Origin: Arenibacter certesii DSM 19833
GTDB taxonomy: Bacteria > Bacteroidota > Bacteroidia > Flavobacteriales > Flavobacteriaceae
Assembly (NCBI RefSeq): GCF_000429545.1
Contig: NZ_AUCB01000007.1
Span: forward strand, 117,739 to 181,738
Reading direction: 5' to 3'
Length of the DNA stretch: 64,000 nucleotides
The notes under the pieces are model-generated. The model was not told the DNA's origin. It did not search any database and was given only the letters and a program-made list of their open reading frames with translations. This document shows, piece after piece, positions 26,201 to 34,744 of the stretch. A program made the position numbers and the translations under genes. Position 1 is the first letter of the stretch. Every line of letters begins with the position of its first letter.

Positions 26201-28972
26201 TTAATCCGGAAAACTCACTGCCTCTCCCAACCATTTGTTAAGCATCTTACCTAATGATTCCTGCAAAAGGGGTTTTGACAGAAAATCTGTCATTCCTGCT
26301 TCCAGACATTTTTCTTTCTCCCCTGGCATGCTGCCCGAAGTAAGCGCTATGATTGGCACTTCTATGTTCTCTTCATAAGCCCTAATTTTCTCTGCAGCTT
26401 GAAGTCCATTCATTACCGGCATTTGTACATCCATTAAAATAATATCTGGCTGCTCGGTTTGATATTGCTCTACTGCATCTTTCCCATTAATTGCCTCAAC
26501 TATGATAGCATGCGGATAGAGGTTTTTTATGAATAAGCTCGTTAAAAATTTATTAACATCATTATCATCTGCTACTAAAATCTTTATTTGATTCGTATTC
26601 GTAGGGGAAGTCGCTATTTCGGGAATTATATTTTTCTTCTTTGTTACTCCTTTTAAACCAGACAAAACCTCATACATCCGTTTCATACGTATAGGTTTTA
26701 CAAGGCGATTCTCAATTTCTAATTCATGGCAGGCTGACTGAAGGTGCTTATCATCGGAAGAACTATAAAGTACAATAAATGGCGGTTCATGGGCAATGGA
26801 AGGTTCTAACCCTTTTATCTTTCCTATAGTTTCTATTCCATTCATTACCGGCATATGGTAATCCATAATTACCACATCAAAATCAGGATTATCCATCATC
26901 ATCAATAAAGCTTTAGGCCCGCTATCTGCCTCCTCAACTTCAATGTTTTTGATTTCTAGCATCCGTCTAAGGATTTTTCGGTTGAACTTATTATCATCAA
27001 CCAGCAGTACTTTCTTGATTCCGTCTAGGGAGTGTTCCAATTCCTCCCTTTCCATCTTAAAATCAAGATCGAAGTAAAAATCGCTTCCTTCCCCTTGCTT
27101 GCTCTCCAATTGTAAGCTACTATTCCCTAGAGCCAATAATTTATTAGAGATAGTGAGTCCTAGACCGGTACCACCATATTTTTTGGAAATACTTCCATCT
27201 TCCTGTGAAAAGGCATTGAAAATTTCTTTTTGCTTATCTATATGAATCCCAATTCCGGTATCTTTTACTCCAAAACGTAAACGCATTTTTCCATCGCCAT
27301 ACTCTTTTATGATGCTTACGTAAAGTTTTATTTCCCCCTTCTCCGTGAACTTTAAAGCGTTGCTCAAAAGGTTAACTAAGATCTGTTTTAGACGCATGGC
27401 ATCTGCCCAGAAATATCTTGGGATTTTAGGGTCAATGTCTATCAACATTTCCAACCCTTTTTTATTTATGCTATAGGACACCATACTAAAGGCATCGGAA
27501 ACCACTTCCTCTACTTCTACCCTATCCCTAACCAACTCCATGTGGTTACCTTCCATTTTGGAAAAATCCAGGATATCATTAATGATGCTATAGAGTGTAA
27601 CTCCAGATTGGTTAATAATCCCTAGGTATTGTTTTTGGGTCTCATCTAGTTCTGTTGCCAAAACAAGTTCAGTAAAGCCGATAATCCCATTTAAGGGAGT
27701 GCGAATCTCATGGCTCATATTGGCCACGAATTCTGATTTTGCTTTATAGGCTTGTTCTGCTTCAGTCTTCGCTTTAAAAAGTTCGTTGTCTAACTTTTTC
27801 CGCTCTGTAATGTCCAGCACATTTGCCAAGACCTGTTTGTTTCCTGCCTCATCTTCATCCAGGGTACTCATAAAGTACCAAATAGCCTTTTCTCCGGATT
27901 TCTTAATAATCGCCATTTCTCCCGATGCCTTCCCATAATTCTGAACGGTAGCTAAATATGCTTTAATTTCATCTGCTTTATCGGGAGCAATTAAACTGTA
28001 GAGATTGGATTGTCGCATTTCTTCCTTGGAGTATCCTGCAGATGCTAAACCTGCATGATTTACTTCCAAGAAATTGCCATCCAGATCATGAATACTTAAT
28101 ATACCCTGTACATTGTCGAACAAATTGTGAAACTTTCTTTCACTTCCCTTTAATAATTCCTCCTGTTCTACATGTTCTGTAATATCGCGACCGATAAAGA
28201 ATATCTGTTGAGTTTCCATTTCTGGAATACAGGTCCATTCTATCCATTTAACCCCCTGTTGTTTAGTACAATATCGGTTAGTGAAATTTCGGAGTGGTTT
28301 TCCCGAAATTAAGCCTTCCATGGCTTTTTTAGTCGCTACTAAATCTTCGGGAACTATAAATTTGACAAACTCCGATTCCTTAAACTCCTCCTCACTCCAG
28401 CCCAAAGTCTTGGAAAACGCAGGGTTTATCTGCACAAATTCCCCTTTAAAATTGCAAATACCCACTAAATCACTGGATAGTTGAAACAGCTGATCATGCT
28501 TTTTTAGTCGACTTTCTTTTTCTTTAACAGCTAACCACCTGTTTATTTGCTTAACCGATTTCTCTAAAATTATATTTTCGGAATCTGTTAGAATCCTTTC
28601 CTTCTCATCAAATATACTTAGGCATCCCATTCTATTCCCATTTTCATCTGTTATGGGAAAAGATGCCCAGAATTTTATTTCCAATTTTTCTACGCCATGT
28701 AAAGATAAGTTATGATTGGCAGCTCCAGATTCTAAAACGGTATTCTTACAAGCTTTAGGTAACCATATCTTTTCAACTGAGTCGTCATTTGTAGCAATGA
28801 CAAAACCCTCCTCACCTTCGAACAAGCTAATGGTACAAATAGCCATATCTGTCATAGTGGCTATGGAGAATACTAAAAAATCGAACGCATCGGCGTATCG
28901 CTTATTTAGTGTTTTTAGCCTTTTGATAGAACGATCTTGCTCTGGCCTTTCTAAGGGATTGTCAAATTTCAT
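26201..28972 (-). CDS. Hybrid histidine kinase with GAF-PAS-PAS input and two receivers, copy 1
   Basis: A 923-residue cytoplasmic sensor. In order: a GAF-like domain (about 25-155), PAS (165-275, ending IGRDITEHV), PAS/PAC (285-395, ending NVLDITERK), a linking coiled coil, HisKA with H421 (NMSHEIRTPLNG), HATPase (about 520-640, DTGIGI, GGTGLGLTI), and two receiver domains with phospho-Asp in IMDYHMPVM and LMDVQMPVM. No membrane helix and no HPt domain are seen, so the phosphorelay must end on a separate protein. It is the first gene of a three-gene module and a paralogue of the protein at 30498-33263. Confidence 0.93.
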   Translation of the reverse strand: MKFDNPLERPEQDRSIKRLKTLNKRYADAFDFLVFSIATMTDMAICTISLFEGEEGFVIATNDDSVEKIWLPKACKNTVLESGAANHNLSLHGVEKLEIKFWASFPITDENGNRMGCLSIFDEKERILTDSENIILEKSVKQINRWLAVKEKESRLKKHDQLFQLSSDLVGICNFKGEFVQINPAFSKTLGWSEEEFKESEFVKFIVPEDLVATKKAMEGLISGKPLRNFTNRYCTKQQGVKWIEWTCIPEMETQQIFFIGRDITEHVEQEELLKGSERKFHNLFDNVQGILSIHDLDGNFLEVNHAGLASAGYSKEEMRQSNLYSLIAPDKADEIKAYLATVQNYGKASGEMAIIKKSGEKAIWYFMSTLDEDEAGNKQVLANVLDITERKKLDNELFKAKTEAEQAYKAKSEFVANMSHEIRTPLNGIIGFTELVLATELDETQKQYLGIINQSGVTLYSIINDILDFSKMEGNHMELVRDRVEVEEVVSDAFSMVSYSINKKGLEMLIDIDPKIPRYFWADAMRLKQILVNLLSNALKFTEKGEIKLYVSIIKEYGDGKMRLRFGVKDTGIGIHIDKQKEIFNAFSQEDGSISKKYGGTGLGLTISNKLLALGNSSLQLESKQGEGSDFYFDLDFKMEREELEHSLDGIKKVLLVDDNKFNRKILRRMLEIKNIEVEEADSGPKALLMMMDNPDFDVVIMDYHMPVMNGIETIGKIKGLEPSIAHEPPFIVLYSSSDDKHLQSACHELEIENRLVKPIRMKRMYEVLSGLKGVTKKKNIIPEIATSPTNTNQIKILVADDNDVNKFLTSLFIKNLYPHAIIVEAINGKDAVEQYQTEQPDIILMDVQMPVMNGLQAAEKIRAYEENIEVPIIALTSGSMPGEKEKCLEAGMTDFLSKPLLQESLGKMLNKWLGEAVSFPD

Positions 28973-29384
28973 TTTTATGCTTTAATCAAGTTATAAACGG
29001 TGCCAAAGCAGCTATATTATTAAAGTTTATGTCTTTAACAGTTCTTAGTTAGGAAAGATAACTTGATATGGGAAATCAATATTAACGAAATGACCAGAAT
29101 TGGGAACGGTCTATATATAAACCGGAGTACCCTTTGGATTACGATAGCATTGCTATTTCCTGAAATTGGATTACCTATGATTTTAGCGTGCAAATATAAT
29201 TGAAACTTATCGGTATCTACTTTTAATAGTCGATTTCTGGGTTTCGTCTTCATTTTACGTAGCTGAAATTCAAGTTAATATTTTCTTTTGGCAACTACTC
29301 TTCAAGAATAAAAGGACTCATTTCCAAGTAACATTAAAGCCGTGTAGCTGGTATTTTATTGAGGTGCAGCTAAGTTACTTCAAC
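28973..29384. other. Intergenic stretch between the two signalling modules
   Basis: About 410 bp. It contains a minus-strand frame of 72 residues (29035-29253) with one hydrophobic stretch near its C-terminus, but nothing recognisable and no conserved start context. I do not call it a gene. It separates the end of the second copy's regulator from the start of the copy 1 hybrid kinase, so it probably holds the promoter of copy 1. Confidence 0.4.
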
Positions 29385-30020
29385 TTAGCTATAAACCCGC
29401 ATAATTGCAATAAGCTCTGGAATTGACTGAATATTCAGCTTCTCAAATATTCTATTTTTATAAGTGCTAACTGTAGAAACGTGTAGATTTAACTGATTGG
29501 AAAGTTCTTTTAAAGACAACCCTTCTATTAATTTGTTTGCAACCTCTAATTCCCTGTTAGATAATATCTCTATAGAAGCTGAATCATCTTGGTTGTTTAG
29601 CTTATTGAAAACCATAAAGTCTTTCACCTCATCACTTAAGAACCTGCCTGTCTTTAGTATGGTACTAATTGCGTCATCTATCTGCTCTCTGGATGAAAGT
29701 TTATTTAAAAATCCATCCGCGCCCATTTTTAAATAACGTATAGCATACAAATGCTCATCCTGAGAAGAAAAAATAAGAATTTTTAATTCAGGTTGTTTTA
29801 ATTTTATAAAATCAATAGCATGTTGTAGCGTACCATTAGGCATGTTTACGTCCAGTATAACCAAGTTCAGTTTCTCTTTAGAGACAAGAGAAAAAAGAGA
29901 ACTATAGTCGTCTACCTCAGATAGTAGCACGTTGGGTATCAGCTTTTTAATCATTTGCATCAACCCCACACGAACTATAACGTGATCGTCCGCAACTAAT
30001 ATACGAGTGGCCGTTAGCAT
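29385..30020 (-). CDS. LuxR/NarL-type response regulator, copy 2
   Basis: A 211-residue paralogue of the regulator at 24799-25434, with the same length and layout: receiver with D11/D12 and D57 (LVILDVNMP) and a LuxR HTH with an identical core (VSTVSTYKNRIFEKLN). Substitutions are concentrated in the receiver and linker. Its cognate short kinase has decayed, so it may now be phosphorylated by the surviving kinase of copy 1 or by another partner. It lies downstream of the fimbrial operon and the second hybrid kinase on the same strand. Confidence 0.92.
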   Translation of the reverse strand: MLTATRILVADDHVIVRVGLMQMIKKLIPNVLLSEVDDYSSLFSLVSKEKLNLVILDVNMPNGTLQHAIDFIKLKQPELKILIFSSQDEHLYAIRYLKMGADGFLNKLSSREQIDDAISTILKTGRFLSDEVKDFMVFNKLNNQDDSASIEILSNRELEVANKLIEGLSLKELSNQLNLHVSTVSTYKNRIFEKLNIQSIPELIAIMRVYS

Positions 30021-30026
30021 AATGTT

Positions 30027-30202
30027 TTACTTTTCAATTCGAAAGGGAAATAGAACAGTAATTTTAGTATCCACATTCTCAGGGGAGCTAACTACAATTT
30101 TTTCCAAGAAGCAAGGATACGAATTTTTTTACAACCTTCAAACCTATGCCTCACGAATTTCCATTTTTGTTCCTACAAGAATTGGAATCCAAAAAATATT
30201 GA
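30027..30202 (-). pseudogene. Remnant of a short histidine kinase (C-terminal part, frameshifted)
   Basis: Translating this stretch on the minus strand in shifting frames gives pieces that match the C-terminal 60 residues of the kinase at 25437-26171 in order. GT-K-GNS-stop-GIGLKVVKKFVSLL matches GTNGEVGAGLSLKIVRKFVSLM. After a frame change, EKIVVSSPENVDTKITVLFP matches GEIEVVSTENVGTKISIMLP. At least two frameshifts and stops separate them. The N-terminal three quarters are missing. The position, directly before the copy 2 regulator, is the expected one, so this is the dead third gene of a duplicated module. Confidence 0.85.
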
Positions 30203-30497
30203 CCTAAGGCATAGGCAATTAGCCTCAACGCATAGCAAAGAATAACATTTACCCTCTCCCCTTATAAGTAGGTGCAGGCCCGCCTGGAGTACGGCAAGAG
30301 CAGACCCACCTGAAAAGTTCGGGCAGGCAAGTTTGGGAGCAGTTAAAACTTCACCTGGTGCGTAAAAAGAGCTATCTGGTCCATTACTCATACCTATACA
30401 TTCAATTCGTTATACGCAGAACAATAGCAGCTTTAGATATCTGCTATTTGCTCTTATTTGCACGCCATCCCTAATCTAGTGCCAAGCACGTTGTATA
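30203..30497. other. Gap that replaces the N-terminal part of the lost kinase
   Basis: About 295 bp of sequence, richer in G and C than its surroundings around 30270-30340, between the kinase remnant and the end of the second hybrid kinase. It carries the diverged repeat at 30309-30365. A 72-residue minus-strand frame (30173-30391) crosses it and runs into the remnant, and is a chance frame. Confidence 0.45.
30309..30365 (+). repeat. Diverged repeat copy 2 (pair with 24021-24076)
   Basis: 57 bp starting CCTGAAAAGTTCGGGCAGG and ending GCGTAA, alignable end to end with 24021-24076 with scattered substitutions. It sits at the place where the short kinase gene of copy 2 was lost, so the element may be linked to that deletion. 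Origin unknown. Confidence 0.45.
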
Positions 30498-33263
30498 TTA
30501 AGGTTGATTGTAAATGGTTTCCCCTAACCATTTGGTAAGCATATTGCCCAAAGATTGTTGTAAAAGAGGTTTTGCAAGAAAATCTGTCATACCTGCATCC
30601 AAACATCTTTCTTTCTCGCCTGGCAGACTTCCGGCAGTTAGCGCTATAATAGGCACTTCTACCTCATCTTCTGAAGCTCTTATTTGTCGCGTCGCCTCCA
30701 AACCGTTGGTTATAGGCATTTGCACATCCATCAAAACAATATCTGGCTTTTCTTGGGTATATTTCTCCACCGCTTCCGCACCATTTAATGCCTCTACCAC
30801 AGCGGCATTAGGAACAAGACCTTGCAAAAACAACTTGGTAAGCTGCATATTGATCTCATTATCCTCAGCTATTAAAATTTTTAGATGGGGACAACTTGGT
30901 TCGGAAATTTCATTTTTAGCGATAATAGGTTGCACAACAGCAAGATTCTTTAGCCCAGATAACGTCTGATACATTTGCCTCATCCTTATAGGCTTTACAA
31001 GCCTGCTTTCTACTTCTAATTCATCGCAGGCCGCTTGTAGCTGGTCGTCATCAGAAGAGTTGTATAATACTATAAATGGAATTTCACAAGATTGGGATGG
31101 TGCCAGTCCTTTAATCTTCCCTATGGTCTCTATACCGTCCATTACAGGCATATGGTAATCCATAATAATAACATCAAAATTTGGCTGATCCATCATAATC
31201 AGCAAAGCTTTTAAACCACTATCGGCTTCTTCCACTTCAATGTTTTTAATTTCTAACATCCGTCGCAGGATCTTTCGAGTGTTCTCGTTGTCATCAACAA
31301 TTAGCACCCTCTTAATATCCTCAAGACTGTTAACTATATCTTCCTTTTCTACCTTAAATTCAACATCAAAATAAAAGTCACTTCCTTTTCCTTGTTCACT
31401 TTCTAGTTGCAAATTACTATTTCCTAACGCCAATAGTTTATTGGAAATGGTCAGTCCCAGTCCGGTACCCCCATATCTCTTAGTAATACTACCATCTTCT
31501 TGGGTAAATGCACTGAATATTTCCTTTTGTTTGTCCTTATGGATCCCAATGCCCGTATCACTAATTCCAAACCGTAAGCGCATTTTGTTGTTACCGCAAT
31601 CCTCTAGAATAGTAACGTACAATTTAATTTCGCCTTTCTCTGTAAACTTCAAAGCATTGCCCAAAAGATGTACTAAAATCTGTTTCAGACGGGTAGCGTC
31701 TGCCCAAATATATGGTGGAATATTATGATCTATATCTATCAACATTTCCAGACCTTTTTTATTTATTCCGAAGGAAACAATATTAAACGCCTCTGAAACC
31801 ACCTCTTCCACATCTACTTTATCTATTTCCAACTTCATTTTGTTGCTTTCAATTTTGGAAAAATCTAGGATATCGTTAATAATATTGTACAATGCAACTC
31901 CAGACTGGTTAATGATCTCCAAATATTGCTTCTGTGTCTCTTCTAGTTTTGTTGCCAACGCTAGTTCGGTAAAACCAATAATCCCATTTAATGGAGTACG
32001 GATTTCGTGACTCATGTTGGCAATAAATTGCGACTTGACTTTTAGTGCCTCTTCGGCTTCTTCCTTCGCTTTTAAAAGTTCGTCTGCCAATATCTTCCGC
32101 TCCGAGATGTCTATTACGTTCGTTAACACACGTTTATTTCCTGTCTCATCCTCATCCAACGTGCTCATAAAATACCAAACCTCTTTTTTGCCAGACTTTT
32201 TAATAATGGTCATTTCTCCAGAGGCCTTTCCGTAATCCCGAACGGCAGATAAGTACTCCTCTATTTTATCCTTCCTATCTGCAGCTACCAAATCATAAAT
32301 ACTGGACTGTTTCATTTCTTGTTCGGAATATTCGGAAGCCGCCAGGCCAGCAGGATTTACTTCTATGAAGTTGCCTTCTAGATCATGAATACTTAATATA
32401 CCCTTTACATTATTAAATAAATTGTGGAATTTTTGTTCACTTTTTTCAAGCAATTGCTCTCTTTTCACAAACTCCGTAACATCCCGTCCTATAGTTAATA
32501 TGACTTCTGCGTCCATATCGGGGGTACTGGTCCATTCCATCCATTTAATATCCCCCCCCTTGGTCTTACCTCTATTGGTGAAATTAACCACCGATTCCCC
32601 TTTCATGAGTTTCTGAATAACTTTTGCAGTTTCATCTAGGTCATCTTCATGAATAATAGCTGTAAAAGGTGAGTGCAAAATCTTCTCACTGCTCCATCCT
32701 AATGTATGGGTAAATGAAGGATTGTGTGTAATTAGGAGGCCGTTAAAGGAGATAATTCCGATTAAATCATTAGATAGGGTAAATAAATTATCATGCTTTT
32801 CTAAACGTTGATCTCTAAACTTACTCGCCACTAAAAAGTTGACTTGATAAATTGCTTTTGCAAGAAATTTATTTTCAGATTGGGTTAACGTTTTTTCTTT
32901 ATCATCAAATATATTTAGACTACCCACAAGGGTACCCTTGTAATCAATTATAGGGAGGGATCTAGAAAATTTTACATTAAATTTTTCAGCGGAGTGTGGT
33001 GCTAAATTCAACAACTTCCCCTTGTCCTCTTCCTCAGTATTTAAAGCTGGGTCTAGGGGCCATATCTTTCTTATGGAATCATCGGTTGTAGCAATTACAT
33101 ACACCTCCGATTCTTTAAAGATGGTGATAGTACATAATCCTATATTGAGCATTTCTGAAACGGAATAGATCAGAAAATCAAAAATATCTTTATAAAGATT
33201 ATTAAGCGCCCTTAATCTGCTTAAGGATTGATCTTGGACAGTGCTGATATGATTATTGTTCAT
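30498..33263 (-). CDS. Hybrid histidine kinase with GAF-PAS-PAS input and two receivers, copy 2
   Basis: A 921-residue paralogue of the protein at 26201-28972 with the same domain order: GAF-like (about 20-150), two PAS domains (ending IGRDVTEFV and NVIDISERK), HisKA with H419 (NMSHEIRTPLNG), HATPase (DTGIGI, GGTGLGLTI) and two receivers (IMDYHMPVM, LMDVQMPIT). The kinase core and receivers are much more alike than the GAF-like domain, which suggests the two copies sense different inputs. Its start lies 36 bp after the stop of the tip-adhesin-like gene, so it may be transcribed with the fimbrial operon. Confidence 0.93.
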   Translation of the reverse strand: MNNNHISTVQDQSLSRLRALNNLYKDIFDFLIYSVSEMLNIGLCTITIFKESEVYVIATTDDSIRKIWPLDPALNTEEEDKGKLLNLAPHSAEKFNVKFSRSLPIIDYKGTLVGSLNIFDDKEKTLTQSENKFLAKAIYQVNFLVASKFRDQRLEKHDNLFTLSNDLIGIISFNGLLITHNPSFTHTLGWSSEKILHSPFTAIIHEDDLDETAKVIQKLMKGESVVNFTNRGKTKGGDIKWMEWTSTPDMDAEVILTIGRDVTEFVKREQLLEKSEQKFHNLFNNVKGILSIHDLEGNFIEVNPAGLAASEYSEQEMKQSSIYDLVAADRKDKIEEYLSAVRDYGKASGEMTIIKKSGKKEVWYFMSTLDEDETGNKRVLTNVIDISERKILADELLKAKEEAEEALKVKSQFIANMSHEIRTPLNGIIGFTELALATKLEETQKQYLEIINQSGVALYNIINDILDFSKIESNKMKLEIDKVDVEEVVSEAFNIVSFGINKKGLEMLIDIDHNIPPYIWADATRLKQILVHLLGNALKFTEKGEIKLYVTILEDCGNNKMRLRFGISDTGIGIHKDKQKEIFSAFTQEDGSITKRYGGTGLGLTISNKLLALGNSNLQLESEQGKGSDFYFDVEFKVEKEDIVNSLEDIKRVLIVDDNENTRKILRRMLEIKNIEVEEADSGLKALLIMMDQPNFDVIIMDYHMPVMDGIETIGKIKGLAPSQSCEIPFIVLYNSSDDDQLQAACDELEVESRLVKPIRMRQMYQTLSGLKNLAVVQPIIAKNEISEPSCPHLKILIAEDNEINMQLTKLFLQGLVPNAAVVEALNGAEAVEKYTQEKPDIVLMDVQMPITNGLEATRQIRASEDEVEVPIIALTAGSLPGEKERCLDAGMTDFLAKPLLQQSLGNMLTKWLGETIYNQP

Positions 33264-33299
33264 TGTAATTTTCTTCTTTTAACAAAAAACAACTACCCT

Positions 33300-34742
33300 C
33301 TAAAGAGCAGTAAAGCTGTAAATAACATTAATAGAATAGGTAGTTTTTTCCTTTTCTATTAAGGATTGGGCAGCAGATGGGGAGATTAAATATTTGATAT
33401 CAAATTCCTGATCCAAAACAGGGGCCCCTGCTGAGATAATTTTTTGTGGGGTGGTCGATAAGGCTACGGTACTAATGCCATCTACGCCTACTTCTAAAAT
33501 AGTAGAATTTATGTTGGATTGTACTCCTCCTTTATTAAAGAACGAGGCGGCAGATTTCACATACAACTCATAATTTTCGTTGTTAGATAACTTGATTTGA
33601 GTTGAAATTACTTTAGATTGCCCTTGCTGGTAATGTGTTGCACTATTAAATTGGAAGTTTACTTCCTGTTTAGAGGGGGCAATAATTAATTCTGAAAGGG
33701 CAGGCACCACTAGTGTAACATCTGTTAATTGTTTTGCAGAATGTGCATTGTCTGGACTCTTAGCATCTAATTCCAACTGAAAGGTATAAGTACCTGCTTC
33801 AAAAAAGTGATTTTTAAGATCTAAATTTGAAATTGAAAAATTAAGGTCAAATGTATTTTGATTTCCAGGCACTACTGCAAATGGACCATTTGGGGTATAA
33901 TTTGTCCAGTTTTCTTGAGAAAGAGGGAGTTTTGAAATTTTTGAAGAATTAGAACTTTCTAATTTTACAAATACCGGTGATACCGTAGATTGTACTGCTT
34001 TTGATGATATAAACTGTATTGCAGAAGTGGTTTTCCCCCATAAATTAAATTTAACCGTATTTGAAATTTTTGTTTGCCCGATCGGAATTTGTCCTCCTGT
34101 AATCTCTCTATATATATTTAAGTTGGAAATTGTATGATTTACAATAGTGTTATTAGACACCCAATTAATAGAGGAAGCCGAAGTCGAGGGAATTACAATA
34201 ATTACATCAAAACTGCTCGGAGTAAAGTAACCTCCATAATTATGGTTAATAGTTAATTTGTACTCTCCCGGAACAAAAATGTTGGTCGCAAAAGCTGCAG
34301 CTGGAATTTTAAACTTAAAAACTACATTTCCTGCGGTAAAACTTGAAGCATTTGGATTGTGGATTTCATACCAGATTTTTGAACTGGTTGAAAACCATTG
34401 AAAATCTGGCAATACATCGTGCTGATGGTATTTAGGTCGATTACCACCAATATTATCAAGTTGCCAATGCAATATAGAAGAAGGCAGATTGGATCCTGCT
34501 ATAGTTTTATGTGTAAACATATTACTTACAGACCAGATTGTTGGGTTGGTTTGCTGGGATCTCCAACTGTCATAGTTTCCCGTATTCATAACTGTTCTGG
34601 TAGTAGAAAATTCAGAGCCATTAATAATATTACTGGCCGGAATCTCTATTCTAACTTGTGCCTGGGCAATAAATGAAGTTAAAGTAGCTAATAAAGTAAC
34701 CCCTCCTAAAACAAATCTTATATACGGCCTCATATTTCCCAA
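33300..34742 (-). CDS. Putative two-domain fimbrial tip adhesin
   Basis: A 480-residue secreted protein with a signal peptide (about 1-29, ending AQAQ). Residues about 30-200 and 200-345 look like two beta-rich domains with no known motif. Residues 351-480 follow the same order of motifs as the three pilin-like proteins upstream: VNFQFNSATHY (cf. VDFNYVTAADY), NYELYVKSAASFF (cf. NFDVKVKADGASF), then a final TYSINVIYSFTAL (cf. TYTQTVTYTATAL). A receptor-binding part fused to a pilin domain is the plan of tip adhesins such as CfaE and FimH. It is the last structural gene, 2 bp after the usher-like gene. Confidence 0.7.
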   Translation of the reverse strand: MGNMRPYIRFVLGGVTLLATLTSFIAQAQVRIEIPASNIINGSEFSTTRTVMNTGNYDSWRSQQTNPTIWSVSNMFTHKTIAGSNLPSSILHWQLDNIGGNRPKYHQHDVLPDFQWFSTSSKIWYEIHNPNASSFTAGNVVFKFKIPAAAFATNIFVPGEYKLTINHNYGGYFTPSSFDVIIVIPSTSASSINWVSNNTIVNHTISNLNIYREITGGQIPIGQTKISNTVKFNLWGKTTSAIQFISSKAVQSTVSPVFVKLESSNSSKISKLPLSQENWTNYTPNGPFAVVPGNQNTFDLNFSISNLDLKNHFFEAGTYTFQLELDAKSPDNAHSAKQLTDVTLVVPALSELIIAPSKQEVNFQFNSATHYQQGQSKVISTQIKLSNNENYELYVKSAASFFNKGGVQSNINSTILEVGVDGISTVALSTTPQKIISAGAPVLDQEFDIKYLISPSAAQSLIEKEKTTYSINVIYSFTAL

Positions 34743-34744
34743 AT

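Noticed and set aside
29035..29253. A 72-residue minus-strand frame between the two signalling modules.
   Set aside because: One hydrophobic stretch but no start context, homologue or matching neighbour; likely chance.
30173..30391. A 72-residue minus-strand frame upstream of the second regulator.
   Set aside because: Its C-terminal residues are out-of-order remnants of the lost short kinase, and the rest is repeat-bearing spacer.
33300..34742. A type IX secretion C-terminal sorting domain on the tip-like protein.
   Set aside because: The C-terminus matches the pilin strand pattern, not the conserved Gly/Lys-Val pattern of a T9SS domain.
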